DNA of 64,000 bases from Metaphire vulgaris (lineage: Eukaryota; Annelida; Clitellata; Crassiclitellata; Megascolecidae), in the NCBI GenBank assembly GCA_018105865.1, contig CM030866.1:6664572-6728571 (forward strand), in the 5' to 3' direction. The position numbers and the translations under genes were made by a program. The stretch's first letter is position 1. Every line of letters begins with the position of its first letter. A model generated the notes under the pieces. It had not been told where the DNA came from and did not search any database. It saw nothing but the letters and a program-made list of their open reading frames with translations. Positions 21,753-34,500 of the stretch are shown one piece after another.

Positions 21753-22984
21753 CAAAGGATGACTCAAAACCATGCATCACAGCATCAGGCTCAACCTGCC
21801 ACTGTTGAATATCTGAGAGGCTGAGAAAGAAAGGCATTCGCTAGATTCGGCTAGAAGAAGAATACCCTGGCAAAGTACAGCTGTGATTGTATTACCTATG
21901 TTCTGCGAGTAAATTAATTAAGAAAAACTAGAATAAGCTATATCTGATTGTAAATGTCAAAAAATAAACTGTTTTGTCATTTTACAGATTCCCACTTAAA
22001 GATAAACATCGTCTTGCGAAATGGTTGACTGCAGTGCGGCGAGACAATTGGAAACCTACTGCCACATCTGTGCTGTGTTCTGCGCATTTCACAAATGATT
22101 GTTTCAGACAATATCTGTCATCATTCAGACTGAAAGAAGATGCTTTGCCATCAATATTCAATTTTCCTGAACATCTGCAAAAAAAGGTCCAAAAACGACG
22201 TCTGCTTCAAAGGCGTAATCAGCAACCATCGCATTCCAGCAACTCAACAAGCACTTTCTGTGAGCCACAGCAAAGCCCATCAATTGGAGTTGACATTGTT
22301 GAAGAAGTGAAGCCTTTTAAACTACCTCCAGTAAGTGTGTTTCACAACTATGCAATCCAGTCGAGTCCGCGAAAAATGAAACGGAAATATGATTGCATTG
22401 TTGAGCTACAGCAAAAGGATCGACAGGCATGCCAAAAACGACTTAAAGTAGCCAGACAGCGTTTGTTGAGGCAGCAGAATAAAATGAAAACCATGAAAGA
22501 AATAATTAGCAAGTTGAAATCACGCCCAGATTTGAACCGTTCTTGCATTGACTTGATTGAGCGATGTTTTGGCCATATTCCTTCTGAGATGTTGAAGAGA
22601 AAGCTTACACAGAATTCTAGAGAACGATACTGCGAAGATCTTCGGTCATTTGCACAGACTTTACACTTCTACAGCCCAAAAGCTTATGATTTTGTTCGTC
22701 GCTCATTTTCATTGTCACTTCCTCATCCGTCAACGTTAAGAGTTTGGTATTCATCTGTAGAAGGAAAGCCTGGTTTTACAAGTGAAGCGTTTGAGGTAAC
22801 ATATATAAATGCTGAGCTTACTTTTACAATTTTAAGTGAAACTGAAGTTGCTCTGATCGTTAGTGACACATACAAAAATTGTCCAAAAATTGTTTACATA
22901 ATTAATGGATAGCCCCTTATCTGTCCCTTTTGCAAGGACAAATACTAGACTCTACAATTTCCTTTTTTGCCATGCTTTTTTGCA

Positions 22985-23430
22985 TTCTAATAAGTAAAGT
23001 AAAGTAAAGTAAAATCTCGTGGATTTCTATAGCGCCTTGGAAAGCAGCACAACAGTAGCTGCTTATTCTTAGGCGCTCAGCCTCTCTTAAAATAGCTATG
23101 GGGAAGGTATGTTATCAGCCAGGCAATAGTCAATATCCGAAGGGCAGTGAGGCTAGGTTGTTACAGCTATGGCGGAAATGATTTAAGAAACGGGAAGGAT
23201 TTAAGCTTAGACCTGAAGACTTGAGGAGATAGTGCAGGAATTATAGGAAACGGGGACTCAGATTTTATTGTTTGAAAGTGTCCAAGTGTGCGAAGGGAAG
23301 CTGGGATCGAGTTCCAGAGTTCAGGTGCAGCGTATGAGAAGGCACGGTTGCAAATTTTCAGGGATGATTGATTTAGCGGGCGTGACAGAGTGAGATGAGA
23401 TGACGAACGTGTGGGTCGAGGAGGCTGAGT
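22985..23430 (+). repeat. Interspersed repeat, TATAGCGCC family (copy 2)
   Basis: It opens with GTAAAGTAAAGTAAAG, then AATCTCGTGGATTTCTATAG, and matches 47275-47460 almost base for base over about 180 bp. It continues with a further 250 bp not seen in that copy. It is inserted in intron 2 of the THAP transposase, next to Harbinger-like MITE ends at about 22880-22916 and 23437-23578. Confidence 0.8.
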
Positions 23431-26051
23431 AGTATTCCTTGAAATTTCCTAGTTTTTGATTACTTGTAAAAAGTGAAATTGTTGACGTCAACTTCTCTTG
23501 ACCTCCCCATGTCAACGACTATCAAACTTTTTCAAACCCCTCCCCCTAAATTGTTGACGTAATTAATGGACAGCCCCATAACCAAATTTCAAATGTGAAA
23601 CTATTGATAAGTCTGCATTAAAATATTTACCTCTGTTTTAATAATCATGCATTATCTCTGTCTGCTTATAAATTATGCATTTTCTATATCTGCTGTATTT
23701 TGTAATAATTATGCATTACCTATGTCTGCCGTTATTATTCCTCAAATAATAATGCAATTTTTTTGGTTACTTCCTTTCTGGATTCCCTATCCCTTTAGTA
23801 GCCTTATTTATTCCTGTCATTCAAGTATTAATTTTTTATGTCCATACTAGTTAAAGATAAAGTTCTACATGTTTATCTTTTCTAACTTTAAATTGAATTT
23901 TGAACTGACTGTATTATATAAAAAAAATTATTGTATGTAATATGTATGACATTGAAGGAATAAATGAATCTGAATGTTAAGAAATAGATAAATATTTCTG
24001 ACTATCACTTTAAATGCAAACATTCCATTTATAGTTTATCAACACTGTCATTATGTGTCTTAGAAAGTTCAAAGAATTCAATGTTATACTTGTATGGTAT
24101 ACTTTTATGTTCACTTATTGCAGCATCTAAAGAATAGCACGAATCCGTCATCACCGCTAATTTGCTCCTTGATGTTCGATGAGATGGCCATCAGAAAACA
24201 TGTTCAGTGGACCGGCAAGGAGATAATTGGATTCGTTGACATGGGAACAGGACTTGACGACAGTAGTCTGCCAGTTGCAACTGAAGTCCTGATGTTCATA
24301 ATCGTCCCAATTAATGCAGTTTGGAAGATGCCAATTGGTTATTTTCTAACTGATGGTTTGTCGGCAGATGTCAAAACCAATTTGGTCGTGGAAGCAATAA
24401 AAAACTGTATATGGTGAACGTGCGTGTTGCATCGGTGGTGTGTGATGGACCGGCCACTAACCTCTCAGTGGCAAGTAAACTTGGTGCATCATTAACTGCT
24501 GACAACATGAGACCGTATTTCTGTCATCCAGAACAGGAACAGTGGAAGGTTTACATAATCTTTGATGCAGCACACATGTTGAAGCTAATGCGTAATACAA
24601 TAGCAGAGAAGAAAATTTTATGTGACTCGAACGGTAAACAGATCCGATGGAAGCACGTAGTAGATCTATATGAACTGCAAGACAAAGAAGGACTCAGGGC
24701 TGCAAACAAGTTGCGGCGTGCGCACATCGATTGGTTTCAGCAGAAGATGAAGGTCAGCCTGGCTGCTCAAACATTAAGTCGGTCTGTTGCAACGGCAATT
24801 GAATTTGTGTCAAGTGATTTGAGAATGAACGAGTTTGCTGATTCAGAAGCAACAGTAACATTCATTCGCACTGTTGATACACTCTTTGACATGTTGAACT
24901 CAAGAAATCCATTTGTGCATGGATACAAGTCAGTTCTTAAATCAGCAAACGAGCACTTTTGGCATCCATTCCTTGTGGAAACTTTGACATATCTCGCTGG
25001 ATTGAAATTACAAGGTAGGCCATTACATCAGAGTCCCAGGAAAACAACTGTTCTTGGATTTATGGCTACAATAAATAGTGTTATTGGACTATACAATGAC
25101 TTTGTTGCAACTGGAATTATCAAATATCTTGCGACGTATCGCTTAAGTCAAGATCACATTGAGCTCTGCTTTAATGTCATCAGATCTCGTGGACGCTGGA
25201 ATAATAATCCAACAGTTCTGCAGTTTCAATCTGCATACAGAAAACTACTAATGAAGCATGAAATTAAGCCATCAAAAAGCGGTAATGCTGTTTGCCAGGA
25301 CACTACTCCATTCATGCCTTGTTTAGCAACAGTCTGCAGTCGCGAGTCTGTTGTTACTACATCAGAAATTCTACGTCGATGCGGAATGACTTTTGAAACT
25401 GATCCAAATGACCATGATTACTTCGTGCCTGTTGAGAAGCTCCAATTGTCAGAGTTCACCCAAAACATTGTAGTATACATAGCTGGATATGTTGCTCGAA
25501 AATTGCTAAATAAATTGACCTGCATTCCATGTAGGAAAAATTTACTTGACAGTAAGAAAGTGAACTGTAATTATCAATTATTGCAGCGTAAGGATAGCGG
25601 TGGACTGCTTTCACCTAGCACATCATTAGTAACAGTTTGTTTAGTGACAGAACGTTGCATAAAATTTATGTCTGGTTGTTATGATGGCTCGATTCCTCGT
25701 CACGAAATGCACATCTTGCATTGCAGCTGGCTGTCATTGATCGAACCCTTAATTTGAAATTATTTCATGATGATGACGACCACAGTTGCAATATCGATAT
25801 GTTGGAAAACTGTCAGCTTAACTTGATACGGATGATAGTGAATGAATTTGTTAACATAAGATTTTTTTGGATGTCAAAGAAGTTAACTGAGAAACTTAAA
25901 GGGAAAAATGTTAGGTTTAATAATAATAAACTTGTGCTCTTTTCTAATCAGTAATAAAATCAATTAATGTTAATATTCATTTTGTTCATTGTTCTTTTTA
26001 TGGCTGTAATTGTTGGTGCAACTATTGCATTTCTAACAGATATGTTTCAGT

Positions 26052-26639
26052 CAGGGTTATTTCTAGGATGATCATTTTTGGGGGTGTTGGTATATTTTGG
26101 GGTTCTGCCAAAAAGTCACCAGCAAAAAATGTCACCCCAGGCTAAAATGGGAGGGGGATTGGGGGTCCTGCCAAGAAAGTCTGACAAGCCAAAAAAGGTC
26201 ATCTCATGCTAAAATTGGTCAGGGATATTTTTACACCACCACCTTATTTCAGGTCGCCACCCCCAAAATTTGGTAATGTGACAATGGTATGCATACAAAA
26301 TGCATACTAATTAGCTCCGGACCCTCCAATTTGAGGTCGACGCCCCCAAATTCATGATCCTAGAAATATCCCAGCTGGGAAAGCCTGACAAAAAAGTCAT
26401 CCCAGGCTAAAATTAGGGGTCTCGGTTTCAGATTGTGGGGGCGGGAGTGTTAGTAAGGTGTCAAAATATCCCTGGATTAGGGGGGCAGTGTTTAAACTAG
26501 ACTTCGGGGGAACTGACAAGGCCGGAGGAAGTCAGCTAGGGCTGTTAGTTGACGTAGTATGCCAACATTTCCGGGGGAAAGGGCCGAGATTAAACCTTGG
26601 GGTGTCGGTATCAGATAGGGGATGGTGTAAAATATCCTG
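26052..26639. mobile_element. hAT-like element, CAGGGTTATTTCTAGG family
   Basis: It starts CAGGGTTATTTCTAGG and ends TGTAAAATATCCTG. The flanks gtttcagt and atttcagt match at 7 of 8 positions. It contains GACAAGCCAAAAAAGGTCATC and, near 26487-26600, a fragment of the CAGTGTTTAATCTAGAC family. It lies inside the P-like element. Confidence 0.75.
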
Positions 26640-26663
26640 ATTTCAGTTGAAATCATCAAGAAT

Positions 26664-26835
26664 CAGTGTCTATTCTAGCCACCTTGACATTGGGGGATTT
26701 TGAAATGTTTGGGGAAACAAAGTCTAGAAAGTCACACTTGGGGAATTTCCATACCCCAGCCAACATATAAAAAAATTTGAGGAAATTTTAAAACTTGGGG
26801 GGAATCCCCCCAGAGAAGGCCTCGAATAAACACTG
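26664..26835. mobile_element. MITE, CAGTGTTTATTCTAG family
   Basis: The ends are CAGTGTCTATTCTAGCC and CTCGAATAAACACTG, with the same C-run and ACATATAAAAAAATTTGAGG interior as 10758-10937. The flanks are similar but imperfect. Confidence 0.65.
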
Positions 26836-27303
26836 GTAAAGAATATTTTCTGCAGTTAAGCTTCCATAGCAGTATATCTGCATTTCCTCATGTTATCTAA
26901 TCTAAAACTTCTATAGCGCCTCTTCATAATGCAAGGCAGCATCAACACATGGCACACCAAATCCAAATAATTAAAGATCCAGGGTATCCGGCCAGGCAAA
27001 CGGGTGACAGTGTATGGTGGATAAGCCAGATAATGATTTTGCAATACGCACAATCGCACATGTTGATAGTTGCTATTGATTATATTTTGCTTATCTGCTT
27101 TTATTAGTATTCCATTTATTAATGATAATGTTTTTCATATTTTCTGTTGAAGTTTTTAAACTATTATCTTGTAAATATTTGGCCCATGGTTGGTACACGG
27201 TTACGGTCCACAGTACAGCAAATGTCGAGATTACATTTTCTGCCATCGCCTTACCCACAATGCATCGCGCGCGTGAGGCTTCACTTTTTGGCAAGTCCGT
27301 AAA

Positions 27304-27340
27304 CGCATATCAGCGTTCTACTCGTATAGATTTCTATGTA
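27304..27340 (-). repeat. Candidate right terminal inverted repeat of the P-like element
   Basis: On the minus strand it reads CATAGAAATCTATACGAG then TAGAACGCTGATATGC, aligning with 21117-21154. If correct, the P-like element spans about 6.2 kb including later insertions. Confidence 0.5.
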
Positions 27341-27753
27341 CAGAGCAATTTGCGACGGTGGTAGGTGAGCGATATTATCAGAAGTTGACGTCTGTATTGA
27401 AATTGCGTCAGAAGTTGACTAAGGTTTAATTTTAAGCATTTTCTTTTATCAGATAAAACCAGATTTTTCTGGCGTTTGACACTGAGTCTGAAGTTTAAAG
27501 TTTCTTCGTTAATTCGTAAGTGTCTTACTCGCGTTTCTGGTTTGTTTTGGTAGTGAGAGAATAATAATTATGCACTTCTATAGCACCAGCTCCAATACCC
27601 AAGGTATCAATCGATGGGGTCAATCAGCCAGTCATCAACTTTTATAGCGCCGTTAGTTGCACCCTTCTTTAGCGCCTTTCAGAAGCGTAAGTCGATGGCG
27701 CATCAAATTGTGATTGCACGAGCGGTTTCACATCTCCATAAAGCTAGCTTGGT

Positions 27754-27802
27754 GTATGTATGTATGTATGTATGTATGTATGTATGTATGTATGTATGTA
27801 TG
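27754..27802 (+). repeat. (TATG)n microsatellite
   Basis: About 12 TATG units, directly beside a fold-back element with GCCCCGGTTATGACC units. Confidence 0.95.
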
Positions 27803-27811
27803 TTTACTAGG

Positions 27812-28080
27812 TTGGTGGTAGCCGCCCCAGCTATGACAGCCCCGGTTATGACCGCCCCGGTTATGACCGCCCCGGTTATGACCGCCCCAGTTAATCTATA
27901 GGCTTTGACGAAAAGCAGTGTCTTGCACCCGTACGGGGTCATATAATCATTACCCACACCATAAACCAGACACGAAACACTAACCCTAAACGATACTGAC
28001 GGCAGTCATAGCTGGGGCGGTCATAGCTGGGGCGGATGCCATCTGGGGCGGTCATAAATGGGGCGGCTATAATGTGATAC
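27812..28080. repeat. Fold-back element of 15-bp GCCCCGGTTATGACC units
   Basis: The left arm has four tandem units of GCCCCGGTTATGACC or close variants. The right arm (about 28003-28070) has the inverse, GGTCATAGCTGGGGC. A short CTAACCCTAAACG telomere-like stretch lies at the inner edge of the right arm, near 27980. Confidence 0.75.
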
Positions 28081-28312
28081 TGTATACTAGGACTGTACCA
28101 CCGAATTACAGCTCCAGCAAAGCCGAAATCCGGCCATTTCCACAAATATGACCCTGGCCAAATTATGACCGGATTTTGGCCGGATTTGTACTGCATACAC
28201 GTGGGGATTTTCTTTACAGTTTCACCCTAGGATCAACAATTTAGATTTAGAAATATGAATGATTAATATTATTAGTTATAACATTCACTTTAAGATCTTT
28301 TGTTTAATCAGC

Positions 28313-28840
28313 GACATCAAACGACAAAAAAATTACTTGATGTGGGAGTGTTGAATCGGACTATTAGACGCTGTCTTTTCAAAGCAGGGCTTCGAGTAAG
28401 AATTGCAAGAAAAAAGCCGTTTCTTAATGTAATACAAAGGCAGAAAAGAGTTGAGTGGGAAAAAGAATATGCTAACTGAACGGCAGAAAATTGGAGCAAA
28501 GTACTATGGAGTGATGAGACAAAAATATCCATTTTTCATGCCTTGAAAAGATGACATCTAATATTCTGATTCGACACTCCCACATCAAGTAATTTCTTTA
28601 TGTCGTTTGGTGTCACTTTTCTGTTTTTCAAGGACAGTCTTACAATTCTTCTATCAGTTTTAGGTGTAGTTGATCTTTTCCTGCCTTTTCCTGGCTGATT
28701 TTCAACAGAATCTGTGACTTGAAACTTTGAGCACAGCTTTTGTTCATCTGCAAATGATGCAAAACCACCAAGTTGTTGAGCTATATCCCTGTAACTGTAA
28801 CCTTCTTTCCTCAGTGTTGTAGCCACAGCCATTTTTTTGG
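28313..28840. pseudogene. Two Tc1-like transposase fragments, head to head
   Basis: The plus strand at 28313-28537 encodes NRTIRRCLFKAGLRV and, after one stop, ENWSKVLWSDETKIS, the region of the second catalytic aspartate of Tc1-type transposases. The minus strand at 28832-28538 encodes the N-terminal helix-turn-helix, starting MAVATTLRKEGYSYRDIAQQ, with GRKRSTTPKTDRRIVRLSLK. The two fragments share their overlapping part (DVGV...LFKA) in inverse orientation and meet near 28538, so they come from two copies or a rearranged one. The C-terminal catalytic part is missing from both. Confidence 0.85.
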
Positions 28841-29331
28841 GTGAGCGGTAATGTCTTTTTGAGGTGTTGGAGGCTTTTGCGATTTATCTGTTAAAATAAT
28901 CACAAAATATACATTTAAAATGATGAATTCTTAAGTTAATTCATTAAATGCCATTAATCATATTTAAGAAAAAGCAGGTCTATAATGAGCGGATATGTTC
29001 ATTGGTGAATAAAGTTTGCATAGTTTAGCAAAACGACACCAGCCTTTTCTAAATATCTGGCTTTTCGACACGTGAAGCTTAAAAAATTGTAAAACTTCAC
29101 CAAAAGCACAATCATTTACTTCTAGAGCTATATGATGATCCACAACACTTTGCAGCATAGAATAACAAACATAAAGAAGACGTGCAGTAGAATAGTTAAT
29201 TTATGTGTACTGGCAATGTATAATCGAGGAGAAGGTAAAATTTTTAACGTGTGTCCATAATTTTGGCCACTAGTTTAGTTGAAAGAACCCCCAACACACC
29301 TATGTTCAGGTTGTTCAAACATGTTTTGGTG

Positions 29332-29472
29332 CTTGGACAAAATGTGACGGGGACAAAATGTCAGCTGACAAAACATAACCCTAACTATAACCCTGACCCT
29401 AAACCGTAACATTTTGTCCCCATGACATTTTGTCCCCATGACATTTTGTCCCCGTGACATTTTGTCCAGCCA
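29332..29472. repeat. Fold-back element of GACAAAATGTC units with CCCTAA-like core
   Basis: The left arm has GGACAAAATGTGACGGGGAC and the right arm has three tandem units of GACATTTTGTCCCCATG. The core, about 29383-29411, reads AACCCTAACTATAACCCTG. A sister element lies at 41452-41585. Confidence 0.8.
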
Positions 29473-29799
29473 CGCATGTCTTATCTATACCAAATGTATG
29501 TCATTAAACAATTTGGCCCTTCGTGTAATTTAATTAAATACCCCGGCTTTAGGTTATACAGTTTTACAAGTGCAGTCATTTGGACAAATAATATTGAATC
29601 TCTTGTGGCATTACACTCAACGGATGCGAGTGAGTAAGTAAGTACGGTAATACTAAAGTCAAGATTAGTGTGGTGACTAGTCGATAGACTGTGTAAAACA
29701 CATTACATAACTAAATTACATTTGAGTATGTGCAGATATTTGGGTTCAGTAAGAAGTATTTTAGTTGCTTCTGTTTATATTGTCTTCATAGCTTGAAAA

Positions 29800-31545
29800 A
29801 TGAAGGCTCTCATTCTAGTTGGTGGTTATGGCACACGTCTTCGACCTTTGACCCTTACACGACCGAAGCCTTTGATAGAATTTGCCAACAAACCGATGCT
29901 GATGCATCAGATCGAAGCCCTAGTTGATGTGAGTTTCTCAGTTGGATGTCGTTTTGCTTCCTAATGATTGCTGCTCTATGCTTGAAGTTTTGTGAATGGA
30001 TAATAATAATCAGCATTACAATACATGTTGCCAGCCGATTTGGCATTGTGCGACCGGTTCTTGCCTTTAAGCATTTTTAAAGAACCTAGAACTTAAGATT
30101 TTTAAGTTAAGCCTTTTGTATTTTGCTGTGAAATTACATTTTATTTTCGAAAACAGAACTATCATTTAAATTTTGTTAGGCCGGTGTAAAGCATATCATC
30201 TTGGCCGTTAGTTACAATGCGGAAATGTTGATGAAGGAATTGAGGATAGAAGAGGAACGGGTAAGTCGATTATCTTTTAAATATAAGAGTACGATGAGCA
30301 CTTTTGGCTTTATCTTCTATATTGCATCATTATCGGCACAATTTTAACCCCTTAACTGGGTGCCCCACGTAACGCTCGTCCATTTTACATTGAGTTACAA
30401 ATAGTTGCCCAGTTAAAGGGTTAACTGGGCAACTATTTGTAACTCAATGTAAAATGGACGAGAGTTACTCGGAGCACCCAGTTAAGGTGTTAGAGAACTT
30501 ATGCAATAATACTAATTAGATAATGGAAGACTAGAACCGGTACCAGTGTTTAATCTAGACTCTGAACTCCGGGGGCGGGGGAACTGACAAAGCCGGGGGA
30601 AGTCAGCTAGGGGTTGCTGTTAGTTGATGCAGTATGCCAAAATTTCCGGGGGATTTGAAATGGGAAGGGCAATTTCCCTCTGGAAACGGCCTAGATTAAA
30701 CCCTGACCTGTACTGTACGCTGTAGCAGCTATGAGTTGAGTTTGGTATACATGACAACACAGGCTCTGAGGTTCACTGTATAGTCCTTTTCTTAGAAAAT
30801 TACCTAAGAAAGGCAGGTCATAGTATAATCGGCCATATCATGCCACCTTGTCAGAATTTCCTAAAAACGATGACGCAGAATGAATTTACAAAAGTTCGAC
30901 TCAGTGTCCTCACTCCAGAATGATGGCCCTTCAGATATGAAGCTTCATGCCCACTTTGCAATGTCCAGCTTTGCGGTTTGGTTTTGAAACATCTTCACAG
31001 AGTGAATTGTACAGCTGAAAGTCTGAAGTGGCCAGTTGTTTAGAAATGTATCCTTCAAAATCTGTGTTGGTGATCGTTGTCACCAGTTCAGCTTTAGATA
31101 TTCCATGCAGGTTGTAAATGCTGGTACTATTTTTTAAAAAAATATATGTTTTAATTCGAGTTGTAAATTGCTGTTTTGAAGGTGACTGTTATTTCAGATT
31201 GTTTGTGAATTTGTTAAAATATGTCTGTTACTGTCATATTTGGTTTCAGCTTGGCATAAAAATTACGATGTCACATGAGAAAGATCCTCTTGGAACTGGT
31301 GAGCCTGTTGCCTTTGCATTTTTAATTTTTATACATAGAAACAGTGTGTGTGTGTATTTATAAAATTATATATATATATTTATATAGCTCAGAATTCAGA
31401 AAGGGAGACCAGGGACATCGATGCTGGAGTGGATGTTTGACATTATGGGAAAAAAACAAGTATTCAGCCCTGAAGATAAAAGCTCAAGATAGAGAGGAGT
31501 GGCGACGCTAGAGTATAGAACCTGTCTTTGGACAGAGCACCTGAA

Positions 31546-31586
<41 letters not shown>

Positions 31587-34500
31587 GGGTGTGTAAAATT
31601 GAGTATGTTTTATCTCAGAGGTACTTTATTTCCAATACCGTCCAATGTGGCAGTGAATCACACGATACCGTACTTTGTTGTAAGTTGTAACCGAATTCAT
31701 TATAATGCAGTTCAACTGTACCTACATGTTCTAATGTGGCATTACGATATTATGCACAATCATTGCATATATCCATCATCATCATCATCACCATCTGATG
31801 CTCTGTTTAGAGACAGGTTCCATACTCCAGCATTACTGCACTCTATCTTGGACTTTCTTTTTCAGGACCGGGTTTCATATCTGTTCTTGCTGTAGGATTG
31901 AACATCCACTCTAGCATCATTGTCTTTGGTTGTCTCTCTTGTTTTTTCCCTGCCATGCATGACAACATCAAATTAAAAGTAAGCAAAGCCGCTCCCGAGC
32001 TCTCGAGGCTCATGGGGCAGCGCTGATCTCCGTTTCAAGACCCTCAGCCAGGTGACTGGTGCAAGTTACATAATACGGGGCCAGTGTTCTCATGCAACGC
32101 GCCTGTTTACTTCACAGATTAATCTGCTACTCAGTTGCCACCGCCATCTGGTGAAAGAAGGCTGAATCGACCTTAGGGCTCCTGCGGTTCTCGAACCCGC
32201 AACCTTCTGCTCCATCATCCAATGTTGTTACCACTCTGCTCACTTCCTGCCCATGACAACATAATGTAACATTAACACACACACACACACACACTCTCAC
32301 ACACACACATATATACGCACATATACTAACGTAATGTTTTTTTGTTACATTACAGCTGGTCCGTTGGCTTTGGCTAGGGATATCCTGTGTGAGGACAATG
32401 AACCCTTCTTTGTACTGAACAGCGATATCATATGTGATTTCCCATTTAAGGACATGATAACTTTTCACAAGAATCATGGAAAAGAGGGAACCATAGTGGT
32501 ATTCAGCTTCGAAAACTTGTTATACATTGCTAAAGTTTTTGCAGTATAATTTTCTATTTTGAGGCTCACCGAGCTCTTTTATCTTGCATGGCTTGTTGTT
32601 TAGCCTGTTTCAGTTTAAATCTGTGTAGGTCTTCTTTCTGACCTGACCTAATTAATCTGTAGGCTTAACGAGGCTTTTTTCTTTACATCTGCACATGGCA
32701 CTGGGTGGGAAAGTCAGGGGTTGGATATACATTTTTCTGGATGTTTCCGCTATGCTTGAAGGTGGTATGTGGGCGGTGGACAATTTATTTTAGGTTGTCA
32801 CTTGTGCTTTGTGGAGGAAATTTTTTAGGTGCTGGGGAGGTGCTGGGGAACTACCAAATAGGATGTGGATGCATGCTTTTATTCATTTGTTTCGGTAGCG
32901 CTAAAGGTAAGGGTAAAACAAGGTAAAGGTAGGTACGGAACTATGGAGTCCGAGCGTTGTTGGGTTCCGGTGCTTATCTCCGGTCTGGGCAATCAGCGAC
33001 GTAGGTGGTATAAGCCATTAATCTGGGGTAGGTTGACATTACTTTCCCCCAGACCCACGTTTTACCTCGCAGCTTAACACTGCTCCTCAGTTTACCACCG
33101 CCCTCTGGCGAGTAAGGCTGAGTCGACCTTATGGCTCCTGCGGGAATTGAACCCGCGACCTTCTGCTCCATCGTCCAGCATTGTTACCACTTCTAGCTTC
33201 TCGCCCCAAAGGTAAAGGATAGAGTTGAAATGGTATGTGCGGAAGTTTTGCTGTTTAGTGGGGTGCATGGCTGTTCCTGATTGACTCTGGCCCCGGGGTA
33301 AGAGGGTGAAATGGTGACACACTGGCATATTGAATTTACCGTTACGGTTACTTGCTGCAGATATTTGTTTCAAATCTCTTTCTATTTACTGTAGGTGACA
33401 AAGGTTTCAGAGCCTTCCAAATACGGCGTGGTTGTCTATAGCCCCGAAAACGGTCAGATCGACCGGTTCGTGGAGAAGCCCCAGGAGTACGTGGGAAACA
33501 AGATCAACGCCGGGATGTACATTTTCAGTCCATCCGTTCTCAAGAGAATCCAGCTGAGACCGACGTCCATCGAGAAGGAAATTTTTCCTGCGATGGCCAG
33601 CGACAGAAACCTCTTCGCTTTCGAACTGGCGGGTAAAACTCGGATCTTTTGCAATGCTAATGGTGTTTTGTTGAAGCGAGACATATACAGTGGTGGGAGT
33701 GGTGGGGTGAAAATGGTGTGGTTGAGGCGGTGAGGTCAAGATGGTGATGGTGATAATTTTAATCTAGACAGGTCAGGTCAGGTCTTCGTCCTCCAGCTGT
33801 GTCCAGCTATTGACTTCTCCATGACATCTCTCCAAAGTTGTCTGTCCTTTGCTATTTCTTCCAAAGTCATTCGGTGTCTTCCATCAGTTTTTCCATTGCC
33901 ATGTGCAGATCCTCTTCCAATCCGTCCACCAGTTGTCTTTTCGATCTTCCTTTAGATCTAGACAGAAGTTGGTTAAATGGAGCATTGAATAATTATAATT
34001 GCAGAGGTTTATTGAATCAGTGAGAAAATTATTATGTCCTAAGTTCACCTAGTTATACTTTGTAGGATTTTAGCATATGCAATCTATATGCGTATGACTG
34101 CTAACCTTATGTTGTGAAGCACTCTTGATTTAGGCATAGGCCTTGTTATAGGGCTATATGAATTGTCTGAAATAATAATAATATTAATATTAATAATAAT
34201 AATAGTCGTGCAATCTATGGATCACGGCAGGTCAAATTGTGATTTACTGTCTGAATTTTGAATTTAAATGGACACATTTAATTGTGAATCTGAATATTGT
34301 GTGTTCTTGGACGTTTATCACATCTTTCTGCAGGGTTTTGGATGGACGTGGGCCAGCCTAAGGACTTTCTGACCGGAATGTGTTTATATCTTAATGCCGT
34401 TAGGCATAAGAACCCGGAGCGGCTTTATAAGGACAAAGCCATTGTAGGAAATGTTCTTATTGTAAGTATATATGGTGTATTTGAAATTCATTGCTGATGT

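Larger units (their letters stand above)
21215..25954 (+). pseudogene. THAP-domain, P-element/THAP9-like transposase, frame-broken
   Basis: Three exons: 21215-21285, 21988-22795 and 24124-25954. Joined, exons 1 and 2 give a THAP zinc finger at the N-terminus: CCAVNC, then the C-terminal C..H pair in LCSAHF, and the closing ALPSIF box. Next come a Lys/Arg/Gln-rich coiled segment, then EAFE at a clean donor GAG|GTAACA. Exon 3 encodes CSLMFDEMAIRK and GFVDMGTG, matching the RNase H-like region of P-type transposases, then VVCDGPATNLSVASKLG, FDAAHMLKLMRN (the conserved D..H region) and NVIRSRGRWNNNPT. These landmarks are in the order seen in animal THAP9. Two frame breaks are visible: at 24399-24405 (six A where seven are needed, or an A AAA AAC slip site) and at 25715-25725 (tandem TTGCA duplication). 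A SINE and Harbinger MITE pieces sit in intron 2. I infer a non-autonomous or recently dead copy. Confidence 0.88.

Noticed and set aside
27812..28080. CRISPR array, from the regular 15-bp units
   Set aside because: The units are directly tandem with no spacers and are inverted in the second half. The DNA is animal.
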